Part shown: positions 11,870-22,128 of the stretch, piece after piece
Layout: each line of letters opens with the position of its first letter
Numbering within the stretch: the stretch's first letter is position 1
Source of the DNA: Paracyclopina nana
Lineage: Eukaryota > Arthropoda > Copepoda > Cyclopoida > Cyclopettidae
Length of the DNA stretch: 64,000 nucleotides
Direction of reading: 5' to 3'
Assembly (NCBI GenBank): GCA_019096065.1
Contig: JAGUCH010000003.1
Coordinates: 2,728,001-2,792,000, forward strand
Notes under the pieces: model-generated
Database searches by the model: none
What the model saw: the letters and a program-made list of their open reading frames with translations, nothing else
Told to the model about the DNA's origin: nothing
Program-made: the position numbers and the translations under genes

Positions 11870-12262
11870 GTAGTCTATCCAAGGACAGTCTGTTTTGACA
11901 GTCGATCCAAGGACAGCTCGTTCCAGTCTATCCAGGGACAGTTTGTCATTGCAGTCTAACTTAGTACAGTACGTTCTAGCTGTTGATCCAAGTATGATCT
12001 GTTTTTCGATGCAGGGACAGTCTGTTCTGTCAGTCTATCCAAGCACAGTTCGTTCTAGTTGATCCAGGTCCTGCTAAGTCATAGTAGTCGATCCAAGGAC
12101 TATCCGTTTCATTGCTCCAAGGACTGTTCTTCTTCATAGTCGATCCAAGGACGATCCGTCTCGTCGATCCAGGGAATATGGGTTCTGTCTGTCTATCCAA
12201 GGACATTCCGTTGCAGTCTATCCAGGGACAGTATGTCCTAGTCGATCCAAGTACGGCCGCCC
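11870..12262. repeat. Array of GTCGATCCAAGG-type units, inverted arm
   Basis: About 12 units (GTCGATCCAAGG or GTCTATCCAGGG), the reverse complement of the units at 10904-11310. The two arms could form a hairpin of several hundred base pairs in the element RNA. Confidence 0.8.
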
Positions 12263-12287
12263 GCTCTACCAACTGAGCTATCGAAGG
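12251..12287 (-). other. tRNA-Tyr-like head (5' half only)
   Basis: Read on the minus strand, CCTTCGATAGCTCAGTTGGT followed by AGAGCGG matches the acceptor strand and D arm of a eukaryotic tRNA-Tyr almost perfectly. The anticodon and T arms are not recognisable, and the sequence runs straight into the repeat array. It is best read as a tRNA-derived promoter head, as in a SINE, or a tRNA fragment captured by the leader, not a working tRNA. Confidence 0.5.
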
Positions 12288-12697
12288 AACTCGATCACCC
12301 GGGATCCGAACTTCTGCATTCACGAAGAGGGCGGGGGGGGGGGCCCATATCAAGGCTCTACTGACAGGATTTCACCAGGTTCTGGTACTAGAAGGCAAGG
12401 ACGAGCTCCAGGGATCTCATTCCGGATTTGGAGTTCGTCGAGGCGGGGGCTCGAGGTCCTTCGATAAGGCGATTACCCCCAAAAACCTGCCACTGCATTC
12501 ATTTCAGCGTGTCATACAGTGGTCTTTGCTTCGTTCGAGCCATAGTTTGAAGTGGAAGACTCACGTGGCACAAGCTTGAGATACAGCGAGGGATATAGTG
12601 AATCCCGAAGACCAGATCTCATTGTTCTATCTTTATAAAGTCGATTGTAAGCTTCTGTTAAATAAAAGATCTTGTTGAAGAACTGTTGGTAGTCATT

Positions 12698-15088
12698 ATG
12701 GCAGGAGGGACTAGTACACCCAAGAAAAATGGGTCTTGGAAAGACATAGTAGCCAGTGTCAATGTGGAATGCAAGGCACTGGAACAGATGTTCATGCGCT
12801 GGAGGAAGCTGGGTGAGGCCAAGAGGACTGAACAAGTCCTGGAACTCATGCCTCTAGCGAAACAGGCAAGGGCAGATGTCAAGAGACTGGACGGGTTGGT
12901 GGATACGGTCTTTGACATGCCTGATGACGAGGATGATGGAGCTTCTGACGAGGAAATCCCAGAGGAAGACCCAAAACGAATGGCAGCTATAATGCTCCAG
13001 GAAAGAGTGGGCAGGTTGAAACTCCGGAAGCGGTTTTGGTATAGGGAGCTTTTGCGCATTTACAATGCAAGACTGCAAGCAGAGCCTGATCTGGAACAGA
13101 TTTCGTTCGCAGATTCAAGCTACATGATTAGCTCAATGCCCGAAGATCCGAATATCACGGGCATGAATTTGACGTTAGTAGAGAATTTGATCCTTCCTAG
13201 GGAAGCTCTTAGGGCTCCTGAATCACAGGAGAAACCAGCAGAGTCAACCACGGACCAAGGAAACGAGGCTCCGGAAGGTTCAAAGTCTGATCCAAAGGAC
13301 AAAGAGACTCGGACAAAGACTCCGGAGGAGCTCCTAGATGAGCTCAAGTCATTGGGAGGCAAAATACGGCTCATGATGCAGGACTTTGGCACCCAGGAAG
13401 TCAGTCCGGAAGGCATTGCCAGGATACAGTCGATCCTGGATGGAAATGTCAAGGTGCTGAAGCAGCATGCAGATTACTGCCGCTCCATCTGGAATGAATG
13501 CGAGCAACCTGCAAAAAAGACTGGACTCACAGTCATCACGAAAACGGTGAATCAGGCTGATCAGGCAGTGAAGGATTTCATTGCTCGCTTGAAGCAACAA
13601 GGTCCGATGGAACAACTGCAGACAGATGGCAAAAGACTGTCAGGGCAAAAAAAGGCGGTGACGCGCCCTCCACAGCCCCCAGTGACAGTGCAGAGCTTAA
13701 TCAGCCAATTCCAAGGCAATGATAGGGACGAACTGTCAAGGAGGGAGCCACCCCCACCTCCGTCCCAGAACCTTACGCCGATACAAAACCTGGGGGATCA
13801 AAACAGACCTGCTAGACCACCCCGAGCAACTGGCCACGGAGGGGGCCCCAAAAGGGACCCGAGTCTGGAGCCAGAAGAAGAATTCATAATGCTGCGCACA
13901 AATCAACATCGATCAGTGAAGACTGAAAAGGCTGTCATAGAAGACTGGGCAGACATTTATTCTCACGCTTTCTTGTTGAGCCAGATATATGACCCAAGGA
14001 AGGACAAGCTGCCCAAGGACAGCGACATCCCAAGAATGAAGTTCACTGGGGACATTGGCGAGTACCAGGACTTCAGGGATAGGTTTTTCATCAGGGTCAT
14101 CATGAACACGAGCATCTCCCCAGCAAACAAACTGATGATCCTCAGGGATAGCCTCGAAGGAGAGCCTGAAATGGAAATAAAGAACTTTAGACCCTTGAAC
14201 TTACTGAACTTAGCAAACGCTATTGAACAACTCGATAAAGTTTACGGCGATCTAAAAGGCAGGCAAGGCTTCTTGCTATCAAAACTAGGCAAAATGCAAC
14301 CCTTAGACCCGTCAAAAAGGGAGTCCCTCCAGGACTACAAAAGAGTCATACTGGATTTGATCAAGTACTTCTCGGATGAGAGCTCCAAGAGGAAGTGCAG
14401 CCCGACTATGGGCATAGAGTCGCTGCTCTGGTGCATTCAGTGGAAAGACCAGGCAAAGCTGAAATTCGAGGAATACATAAAGCTCGCAAATATGGAGACT
14501 TCAGTGACATCATTGCTTGATTTCATTGACTGGAAGCTGTCTCTGATGAGGCTGTCTTGCTACGAGGCAACAGTCAAAGAACCGACGGAAAAGTCTAACT
14601 CAAAGAAGAAGGCAGTGACACTGCTCACATACGAGGATTCCGGAGAAGAAGAAAGCCCTTCGGATTACTCCACGGATTATGAGGAAGAAAGCTCGGGCAC
14701 GTGTCTGTCTTCAGCAGTCAGAAATCTAGATGTAAATGACTGTCAGGTCTGCGGGAGGGACAATCACAAAACTCCGCAGTGCAAGCAGTTCATAAGAATG
14801 TCCGGAAAGGACAAATATGAGCTGTGCATTCAAAAGAAGCTGTGCATGAGATGCATAGATTCCAGGCATCGAAGGATGGAATGCAAAGCCCCAAAGTGCA
14901 CGAAGTGCCAACATCCACATCATGGGCTGTTACATGTTTTCTTTGAGAAGCGCGACAAGGACAGGGTTGAAAAGAAAATGGCCGATAAACTAAAAACCAT
15001 GGAAACTACGCTGGCAACAATGCTGGAACAGCAGCAAGCTTTTTTAGAGGTTGCGAGGGCATCCCAAGGGACCCCAGCACAACAGTAA
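12698..15088 (+). CDS. gag: BEL/Pao Gag
   Basis: Structural protein of the BEL/Pao element, 796 residues from the ATG at 12698 (an upstream TTG extends the frame but the ATG is the natural start). N-terminal half is charged and probably coiled-coil, followed by a Pro-rich linker. The central part is the nucleic-acid-packaging capsid-like region seen in BEL proteins. The C-terminus has cysteine-histidine knuckles: CQVCGRDNHKTPQC, then a CX2C/CX2C cluster (LCMRCIDSRHRRMEC, CTKCQHPHH). The frame is intact although pol behind it is damaged. Pol lies in another frame, starting 5 bp after this stop, so expression of pol would need a shift or re-initiation. Confidence 0.85.
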   Translation: MAGGTSTPKKNGSWKDIVASVNVECKALEQMFMRWRKLGEAKRTEQVLELMPLAKQARADVKRLDGLVDTVFDMPDDEDDGASDEEIPEEDPKRMAAIMLQERVGRLKLRKRFWYRELLRIYNARLQAEPDLEQISFADSSYMISSMPEDPNITGMNLTLVENLILPREALRAPESQEKPAESTTDQGNEAPEGSKSDPKDKETRTKTPEELLDELKSLGGKIRLMMQDFGTQEVSPEGIARIQSILDGNVKVLKQHADYCRSIWNECEQPAKKTGLTVITKTVNQADQAVKDFIARLKQQGPMEQLQTDGKRLSGQKKAVTRPPQPPVTVQSLISQFQGNDRDELSRREPPPPPSQNLTPIQNLGDQNRPARPPRATGHGGGPKRDPSLEPEEEFIMLRTNQHRSVKTEKAVIEDWADIYSHAFLLSQIYDPRKDKLPKDSDIPRMKFTGDIGEYQDFRDRFFIRVIMNTSISPANKLMILRDSLEGEPEMEIKNFRPLNLLNLANAIEQLDKVYGDLKGRQGFLLSKLGKMQPLDPSKRESLQDYKRVILDLIKYFSDESSKRKCSPTMGIESLLWCIQWKDQAKLKFEEYIKLANMETSVTSLLDFIDWKLSLMRLSCYEATVKEPTEKSNSKKKAVTLLTYEDSGEEESPSDYSTDYEEESSGTCLSSAVRNLDVNDCQVCGRDNHKTPQCKQFIRMSGKDKYELCIQKKLCMRCIDSRHRRMECKAPKCTKCQHPHHGLLHVFFEKRDKDRVEKKMADKLKTMETTLATMLEQQQAFLEVARASQGTPAQQ

Positions 15089-15093
15089 CCCGG

Positions 15094-18000
15094 ATGCCCG
15101 ATGAAGTAGCAATGCAAATGATTAAAATTAAAAGAAAAGTCGAGGAACCTAAAAAGTCTGACTCAAGATGCTTCAGAGTGGTTCCTGTATATATATCTAA
15201 CGGAAATAAACAGATAAAAACTAACATGGTGCTGGATGAAGCTTCCAGTAATACTTTCATTAGTACGTCGCTCCACAAAGCTTTGAATTTGCAGGGACAA
15301 AGAGTGTCATACTCAGTTTCGTCCATAAATGATCAGACTCAGGACTTTCTGAGTCACAAATGCAACATTAAAATCCGTAGTACAGAAAGTGAAAGCAACA
15401 AGCAGTTTGAGATCAGTGCTTACACTTCAGACGCGATCAATAAGCTAATAAAGTTGCCAAATTATGCAAAGCTCAAGAAAAAGTTTAAGTTTCTGGAGCC
15501 GATTGAGTTCCCGGAATTAGTGAAAGGACCGGTTGAAATACTACTAGGTATCAACTATCCCGCTTTGCATCAAAGTTTTGGGGACAAGTCCGATGGGAAA
15601 GTCGGCTCTCCATTAGTTAGAAAGACGATTTTCGGTAATACTTTGACGTATACTTCTCTCGAATGCAAAAAGCCAGTGACTTTGCTGACATGCGAAGCCA
15701 TTGAAAGCGAGTGCCCGGAGCTAAAATATATAATGAAAAAGATATTTGACGATGACACTCAAGGCTTGACATTAGCAAATCCAGTAGAACTACTGATGGC
15801 AGACGAGCTACGAGCTAGAGACATCATAAGTAGCACTATTCATACTAATGAGAAAGGTCACAAGGCTATGAAAGTGCCATGGCGGAATCACCCGGATCCT
15901 CCGGATTTGCCAAACAACTATTGGCAAGTACTAACTTTTGAGCTGAAGCAAGAACAAAAACTAGGTCCTGAGCTCATGAAACAAGTAGATGATGCCATAG
16001 AAGAAATGGTAGCTCATGGAGCTCTGAAATTACTTCGCGATGACGAAGACAAGTTAGTGGGGTTCTATATACCACGCGTAATGGTAGTCAAGCTCGACAG
16101 GGCTTCTACCAAAGTTAGAGTTTGCATGGATGCAGCTAGGCCGTTTGGAGCCAAAAGGACCTCATTGAATTCTCAAGTCTTGACTGGTCAGAAGTTGCAA
16201 GGCGGTATTTGGGCTATATGGCTCCGCTTCCGGATGCGACCATAAGCTTACATAGCTGACGCAGTAAAAATGTTTTTAAACGTACACTTGCTGCCAGAAG
16301 ACAGGAGATATCATAGACTCATACATAGAGGTCAAGCTTATGAGTTTGACTCATGGGTCTTGGGCAACGTGGCATCGCCATACGCAGCACTGTATACAAT
16401 GAAAGAGATTGCCAAAGAAGGAAAATTACATCCACTAACTGAGTATGTAATCAACTCGTGCTTATACATGGATGACATCATTTTCAGCTGCAATACCACA
16501 GAGGAAGCTCTGGCAGTCTACAATGATGTAAAAAACGTGCATGCAAAATCAAAAATGGTATTTAAAAAGTGGGTCAGTTCAGACAGAGACTTCATGACCA
16601 AAATTGACAATAAAGACTGGCATCCAGCATTCGAGTTGAGTTCGAACAATCCGGATGTGAAAGCTCTTGGCATTAAATGGCAATCGAGCACAGACAAGAT
16701 CACTTTCAATCCACTAAAAAGTAAACTCAGTGATGACGATCTAAAGCTAGTGACGAGACGCTACATAGTATCAATAGTAGCTCAGATCTATGATCCACAT
16801 GACTTGCTAGCTCCGTTCACGCTGAAAGGCTGTCTTATCGCCCAGGAAGTCTGGGGTCTGAATGACACGTTGCAGCTGGGTTGGGACAATAAGCTAGTGG
16901 ACTACGTGGACAAAGACGAAAGAATCAGCCCAATTTTGAAAGCTTTTCAACAGTTTGTAAACGAGGGCAACAGAATCAATGAAATTGTCCTGCCTAGATA
17001 TATATCATCTGTCAGCTTTAAAAAGAGGGAACTTCACGCTTTTTGTGATGCTTCAAAGAAAGCTTACTGCGTGGCAGTATATATACTCAGTATTTATGAA
17101 GATATGGGCCAGCCTAGAATTAGAGCTCACCTGCTAGTCGCAAAGAAAAGGTTAATTTAGGCATCCGGAAGGACAATTCCACAGGCGGAGCTGATGGGGG
17201 CAGTTTGCGCAGCTCAAATAGTACCTCAGACAGACTTAAACCTAAAAGAAGTCGATCATTTAATAGCTCCAGAAGACATTCATTATTACCTGGACTCAAA
17301 ATGTGCTCTCTGGTGGATTAAAAGAACCCAGTGTAGACTGGTTCCTTTCGTAGCTACTCGAATCTCTGTGGTAAGGGAAGCCACTAAAGACAATGAATGG
17401 CACTACATAGCTACAGACAAAAATCCAAGTGACAAAGGCACGAGAGGCCTGACGTTTGACGAGTTTGTAGCTGAGTCTGAGCTCTGGTTCAAAGGGCCAG
17501 ATTTGGAAAGCCCTGATTACAAAATCGATTCCGGAGATGAGTTCGAGGTCATGCCAGAAGAAGACGCGGAAGAGATCCGGACTTCCATAGCGAAAATTTG
17601 CTTGTTTAGTCATTTGAAGCTAAAGAACTTTTACCCATCGATGTCATTTGACAAAATCAGGGGGCTCTTCAAGCTGAGTACAGACTGGCCAGAAAAAAGG
17701 CCTGATACGCTGAAATATGTGTCAAAACTCAGCAAAAACGTGCTGTATAGCGACAAGTACTTGTCTTTTAAGTACAATGATTTGAAAAGACTGCTACTTG
17801 ACGTCATGATTCTGATGAGAATGCGTGATATACTAGGAACAAAGTGCATTGAAAAGCACGAGGTAGAGGATAGAAAAAACGTCCTACCAGTCTTTCAGCT
17901 GAAGCAAAAGACGTCAAAAGTACGTAGCATGAAGCATGCACTAACTTTTGTAATAAGAGAAGCTCAAGCGGAAGTTTTTTCAGACATGAATTCTCACCTG

Positions 18001-19260
18001 AAGGAAGAATTTCGAGCTTTCAATGCCCAGGTTGACGTCAATGGGCTCATACGCGGGGAATCCCGCCTAGAAGGTATGCAGGCAATTTCAACCTATCAAA
18101 AAAGGCCAATAATGCTGCCTAAGAAGCACAGACTCACGTGTTTGATTGTCAAAAATATTCACGACGTGAATCACGCCTCGGTCAGAGACACTATGAATGA
18201 GTTCTTAAAGTTCTTTCAAGTAAAGGGACTGAGAGACTTGACTAAAAAGATAGCAAGACATTGCACCACGTGTAATTTGACCAAGGGAAAACCTTATCAA
18301 AGCCAGCATATGGCGCCTTTGCCTGACAGGCATCTGGAGACACTGAAGCTGTGCGAAACAGTCTCCATTGATTTCGCTGGACCTGCAAAAGTACAGATTG
18401 GTCGTCCGATATACAAGTATTACTTACTAATTATAGTATGCCAGCAGACACATGCTGTGCACATCAAAATGGCAGAAAGTATGGCCACAGAGCACATTTT
18501 GACAGCTCTCCAACGCTTTGCAAGCAGATATAGAATACCAAAGACTGTCAGGTCTCACAATGCGCCACAGTTTTGCGCCGCAGAGAAACTGCTTGTACCA
18601 GACAGACAAGCATTGGCAGATACGATGACAATCGAACACTGGGACTACTCGCCCGTTTACAGTCCCCAATACAATGGATTGGCTGAAAAAATGGTCCATT
18701 TGGCTAAAATGAGGCTGCCAGACATGAAATCATACGAGTTTACATTAGAAGGGCTGATGACAGCATTAACAATGATATCAGATCTTATAAATTCGAGGCC
18801 AATAGAGTATATCCAAACAGACGATGTAGAAGGCCTCCTTTTCATCAATGATCTCTTGAAGTGCGGGATCAATTTTGACTCGAGCCAGTTGAGGCCGTTA
18901 AACGAGAACAAGTTCGCGAACCTCTACTTGAATATACGTGACGTCATTGATGACTTCTGGAGAAATTGGACATCAAGTATAATAAACGAGTTGAAAGCTT
19001 ACCCAAAGTGGACAGCTTTTCGAGATGATCCAAAATGCGGGGAAATTTGCATTTTAATGGAATCTAATTAGCTAGTCCCCAGAATCTCATGGAAATGGGG
19101 CAGAATTCACGAAGTCCTTCGTGACAATGACGGCCTGGCCAGAAAATGCGTCATGATGATTGCCAGGGACCAATCCAAAATGCCAGGCTTGAAAATAAAG
19201 CCGGCAAGGAAAGAGACGTACTCAATACGTCAAATAATACCTTTAAATGTACTTTATTAA
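15094..19260 (+). pseudogene. pol: BEL/Pao Pol with three in-frame stops
   Basis: A single frame runs from 15094 to TAA at 19258-19260, broken only by TAA 16243-16245, TAG 17158-17160 and TAG 19069-19071; no frameshift is needed. Order: retropepsin-like domain (DUF1758 type) in the first 200 residues, reverse transcriptase with the active-site motif LYMDDII at about 16465, RNase H region around 17030-17420, integrase zinc finger (HDVNHASV...CTTC, about 18165-18285), integrase core and a DUF5641-like tail after the third stop. Inactivation is also seen in key residues: the protease motif reads VLDEAS where D-S/T-G is expected, and the second integrase aspartate reads RSHNAPQF, histidine in place of Asp. 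The first (SIDFAGP) and third (NGLAEK) carboxylates remain. Confidence 0.9.
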
Positions 19261-19289
19261 AGGTTAAAAAGTACAGAGTCTCCGCTTTT

Positions 19290-19488
19290 TGTAGCAGGAT
19301 CCCGAGCCTGCGCACCTGCGCTCTTGCCTCCTCTCACGCGGTAGCACTACAATTGTACAGCAGTAAATAAACGACTATGCGCGAGCAAACAGCTCGACGA
19401 CATATATCCTTCCAACTAAGATGGAGTCTTATAAGCTATAAGTTAGTAAGGTGTAACGCGTAGGTCTCAGAGTGTTCGAACCCCTACA
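19290..19488 (+). repeat. Gypsy 5' LTR
   Basis: 199 bp beginning TGTAGCAGGATCCC and ending CCCCTACA. Differs from the 3' copy at two positions (CTCACGCGG/CTCGCGCGG and CTAAGATGG/CTAATATGG). Confidence 0.95.
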
Positions 19489-20686
19489 AAATTGGCGCGG
19501 TGCTGAGGACAACTCTTCGAGTACCGCAAAACACGCGACACCTTCGCTCCCGCCTCCATCCCTGGGGAAGTCGTTGTTTCCGACAACGACCAAATAAGAC
19601 CGGGAAGAGGAGGCAACAATATTAGTGTGTTCCGGCTGAAAGTATGCCACGAACATCAACCTCACCCTCACTGAGGCTACGGTGGCTGAGGCTACCAAAA
19701 GCTCACGAGAGGGAGTAACTTGGGCAGCAGGTCCCGCCACCCGCGTCGTCCCCCGAGACACCGAGTGCGGATGCTGTGCCCCCTGGGTCCAAACACCAGG
19801 ACCGTTTCCGCGTCGAGGCCGGGGTGCCCCTGAGAAGAGGCCATCTACCCCGGGCCACCGGAAGCGCGCTACATAGTCGGCGCTGCATCACTCTGCAGAA
19901 GAGTGCAACGAGCCACTATATGAGAGCTAGTCACTATACATGCATCGCAAATGCTAATAAATCAAATTCGATCAACACGATCAATTCTTTGCTCATTCTC
20001 ATGCTCCCAATTCGATTCGAATACCTGCGCAGCGAACTGCCGGGTCGGCCACACCCCCGCACGTCACGATCGACGGCCTCGAGGCCGCGGTCGCCCAAAG
20101 CCACGCAGGGCGGGCCAGCGACCCCCCCTGAGGCAGAGCCAGAGCCGCTCCATTTCAATGCATTTCAACGCATAATTGCCGCTGCTGCAATTTACGCATC
20201 GGCCATCTTGCAGTGAGGCAAGAGAGCGCCAATAAACAAGCCGTAAAACTGGCCCCTTTATGAGGGCTGCATGCTGTGCTTCACATGTGCAAGGCAATTA
20301 TCGAGATTGTCTGTCAACGCACTAAAAGCCATTATTCTCGCATGCACAGCAGTCGCTCCAAACAACCTTCTTGTTTTACGATCGTCAAAATCTCCTATCG
20401 AGGACCGGATCGCACAAACAATTTCAATTGCCATGCTAAAACGATCACCCGAGGGTCGGAAAAATGCAGCGGATGCTGCGGGTGAGCGGTCGCTGCACAG
20501 GGGACGAGAGAGGCTATAAAAGATCGAGTACCAGGGGGAAAAGACCCAGTTCTTTGGATTCACTCCAAGTTGTTACACCCCTGCTCTCGCGCTTTTTACG
20601 CCACTCTCGGTAAATATTCATTCACTTGCTTTCACCAGGGCCTTAAGCCAACCCCTTTTCGCTTCTGCAGCCGCCGCTCACTCATC
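19489..20686 (+). other. Gypsy leader
   Basis: About 1.2 kb between LTR and gag ATG. It starts with a TGGCGCGGTGCTGAGGA stretch that is the likely primer-binding site (tRNA not identified). Small ORFs on both strands show no domain. A TATA-like GGCTATAAAAGATCG at about 20511 lies 170 bp before the gag ATG. Confidence 0.6.
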
Positions 20687-22054
20687 ATGCCTGTCGAACG
20701 ATCTCCTCCTCACACCTCTGCGAACGAGGAGCTCGGGCCGTCCCCAGACAGCCACGAGTTGGGGCCCCACCCCACCGGGCTTCAACAACGCTTCGAAGCC
20801 GATTTAAGCACCCTCGGGGCCCACGGGGCCGCCGCCGGGAGCCGTTCTGGCCTAGACCCTCTCGGGTTTCCGCGGAACCACGGATCGGCCGCTGAGACCG
20901 TCATTGGGACCAGGCCGCGCCCCGGGCCCAGGGCTAGGGTGGATCCGCCAAACCAACCAGCTGAGACTGACCCGGCTGGCGCCGGCGCCAACCCCGACAC
21001 CGAGGGGCTGTCGCAGTCGATGCTGCTGCAATTCCTGAGGTCCATGGAGGCCCAGCGGCAGGCGGATGCACAGGCCCGCAAACAGGAGGCCGAACTACGG
21101 CTCCTGGAGATCAACACCCGCCGTCTCGAGGCCGAAAACGCCGCTGCTCGTTCCGGGCGCAAGCGCAAACTCGAAAAGTTCGAGGACACGGAAGCGGACA
21201 AGTGGATCACCTTCCGCCTTCATGTGGAGGCCACCTTCTTGGGGTCCAAGGATACCGAGGCCACCAAGAAACTGGAGGTCAAGCATGCCATGGTGGGCGC
21301 GGCACTTCGTACTATCAATGAGGTAGATCTGCTCCTGACGGACGAAAGCTTCACCCTCAAGCACCTGCTCGACGCCTACGAGAGGTTCTTCGTCACCGCT
21401 ACGTCGTCCCAGGTGGCCCGTATAGCCCTCGAAACGGCCCATCAGCGCTCTGATGAAGGGATTCCCCAATGGCACGCTAGGCTACGCAGCATCTTCGTCC
21501 GCGCTAAGCCTGAGCTAGCCAAGGAGGTCGAGACCTACCCCGACTTGATCCGTATGTTTGTGACCAAGCTTCACCGCAAGGATGTGGTCATGGGCATCGC
21601 CGGACACAAATTCACCACCATGGCCGACGCCTTGGAAGCCGCCAGTCAAGCTGAATGTTGGTTGTCGTTGGGGCAAGGTAAAGGCCGCGTCGCCGCCATG
21701 ATTCCCGGAGCCGGCGACGACTCCACAGTCGTATGCTTCTACTGCGAGCGTAAGGGTCACCGCAAGAGCGAATGCAGGACCCTCGACTCCGACAAGCGTA
21801 ATGGCCGCTACGACTCCAAGATCGACAAGTGGGCTCACGCAGCTTCCCTCAACAAGGACCAGGCGGCTCGAGGACAGAGTTCCCGAGGTCGAGGACGAAG
21901 GCGCGCCTCCGACCAGAAAAGGACCTCCGATCGGCAAGGCTCGTCGAACAAAAAGCCTCGAGTCAATGAAATCTACGAGGCCAAGCCCAAGGAAGAACCC
22001 GAATCCGAGGCCTCGGATGATGCGGCACCGGGAAACGACTCGACCCGGTTGTAG
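20687..22054 (+). CDS. gag: Gypsy Gag
   Basis: Capsid/nucleocapsid polyprotein of the nested Gypsy element, 455 residues from the ATG at 20687. An Arg/Glu-rich coiled coil (about residues 115-165) precedes a capsid-type helical domain with typical Gypsy features (KWITFR...FVTKLHRKDV). It ends with one CCHC zinc knuckle, CFYCERKGHRKSEC, and a basic RGRGRRR tail. The stop at 22052-22054 lies in frame 2, while pol runs in frame 1 and is open upstream of its first ATG, so a -1 shift is the likely route to Gag-Pol. Confidence 0.88.
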   Translation: MPVERSPPHTSANEELGPSPDSHELGPHPTGLQQRFEADLSTLGAHGAAAGSRSGLDPLGFPRNHGSAAETVIGTRPRPGPRARVDPPNQPAETDPAGAGANPDTEGLSQSMLLQFLRSMEAQRQADAQARKQEAELRLLEINTRRLEAENAAARSGRKRKLEKFEDTEADKWITFRLHVEATFLGSKDTEATKKLEVKHAMVGAALRTINEVDLLLTDESFTLKHLLDAYERFFVTATSSQVARIALETAHQRSDEGIPQWHARLRSIFVRAKPELAKEVETYPDLIRMFVTKLHRKDVVMGIAGHKFTTMADALEAASQAECWLSLGQGKGRVAAMIPGAGDDSTVVCFYCERKGHRKSECRTLDSDKRNGRYDSKIDKWAHAASLNKDQAARGQSSRGRGRRRASDQKRTSDRQGSSNKKPRVNEIYEAKPKEEPESEASDDAAPGNDSTRL

Positions 22055-22128
22055 AGAGCTCCAGCCGGGTCCCCTCACCTTCCTCCATATTAGCAGCTCT
22101 CGACCACATCGCCAGTCATCAACGATTC

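Larger units (their letters stand above)
10251..12697 (+). other. BEL/Pao leader (untranslated, highly structured)
   Basis: About 2.45 kb separates the primer-binding site from the gag ATG, with no credible ORF. Parts: a tandem pair of hairpin-like units around 10335-10415; a strong stem formed by GGGACTTTTTTGA (about 10621) and TCAAAAAAGTCCC (about 10688); a large inverted array of TTGGATCGAC-type units (10904-11310 against 11870-12262); a central foldback (about 11412-11575); and a tRNA-Tyr-like head on the minus strand (12251-12287). This is far longer and more structured than needed for a simple 5' UTR. Confidence 0.7.

Noticed and set aside
11094..11959. ORFs of about 100 codons in the BEL leader, on both strands
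   Set aside because: They arise from the repeat arrays and have no domain, and the opposite strand is equally open.
10904..12262. CRISPR-like array
   Set aside because: Units are not separated by unique spacers of constant length, they occur in both orientations, and the genome is eukaryotic.
15094..19260. Three separate pol genes in the BEL element
   Set aside because: All pieces lie in the same frame, separated by single stop codons, so it is one pol gene with nonsense changes.
19429..20563. Several 60-145-codon ORFs in the Gypsy leader
   Set aside because: High-GC leader produces long open frames on both strands; none resembles a known protein.
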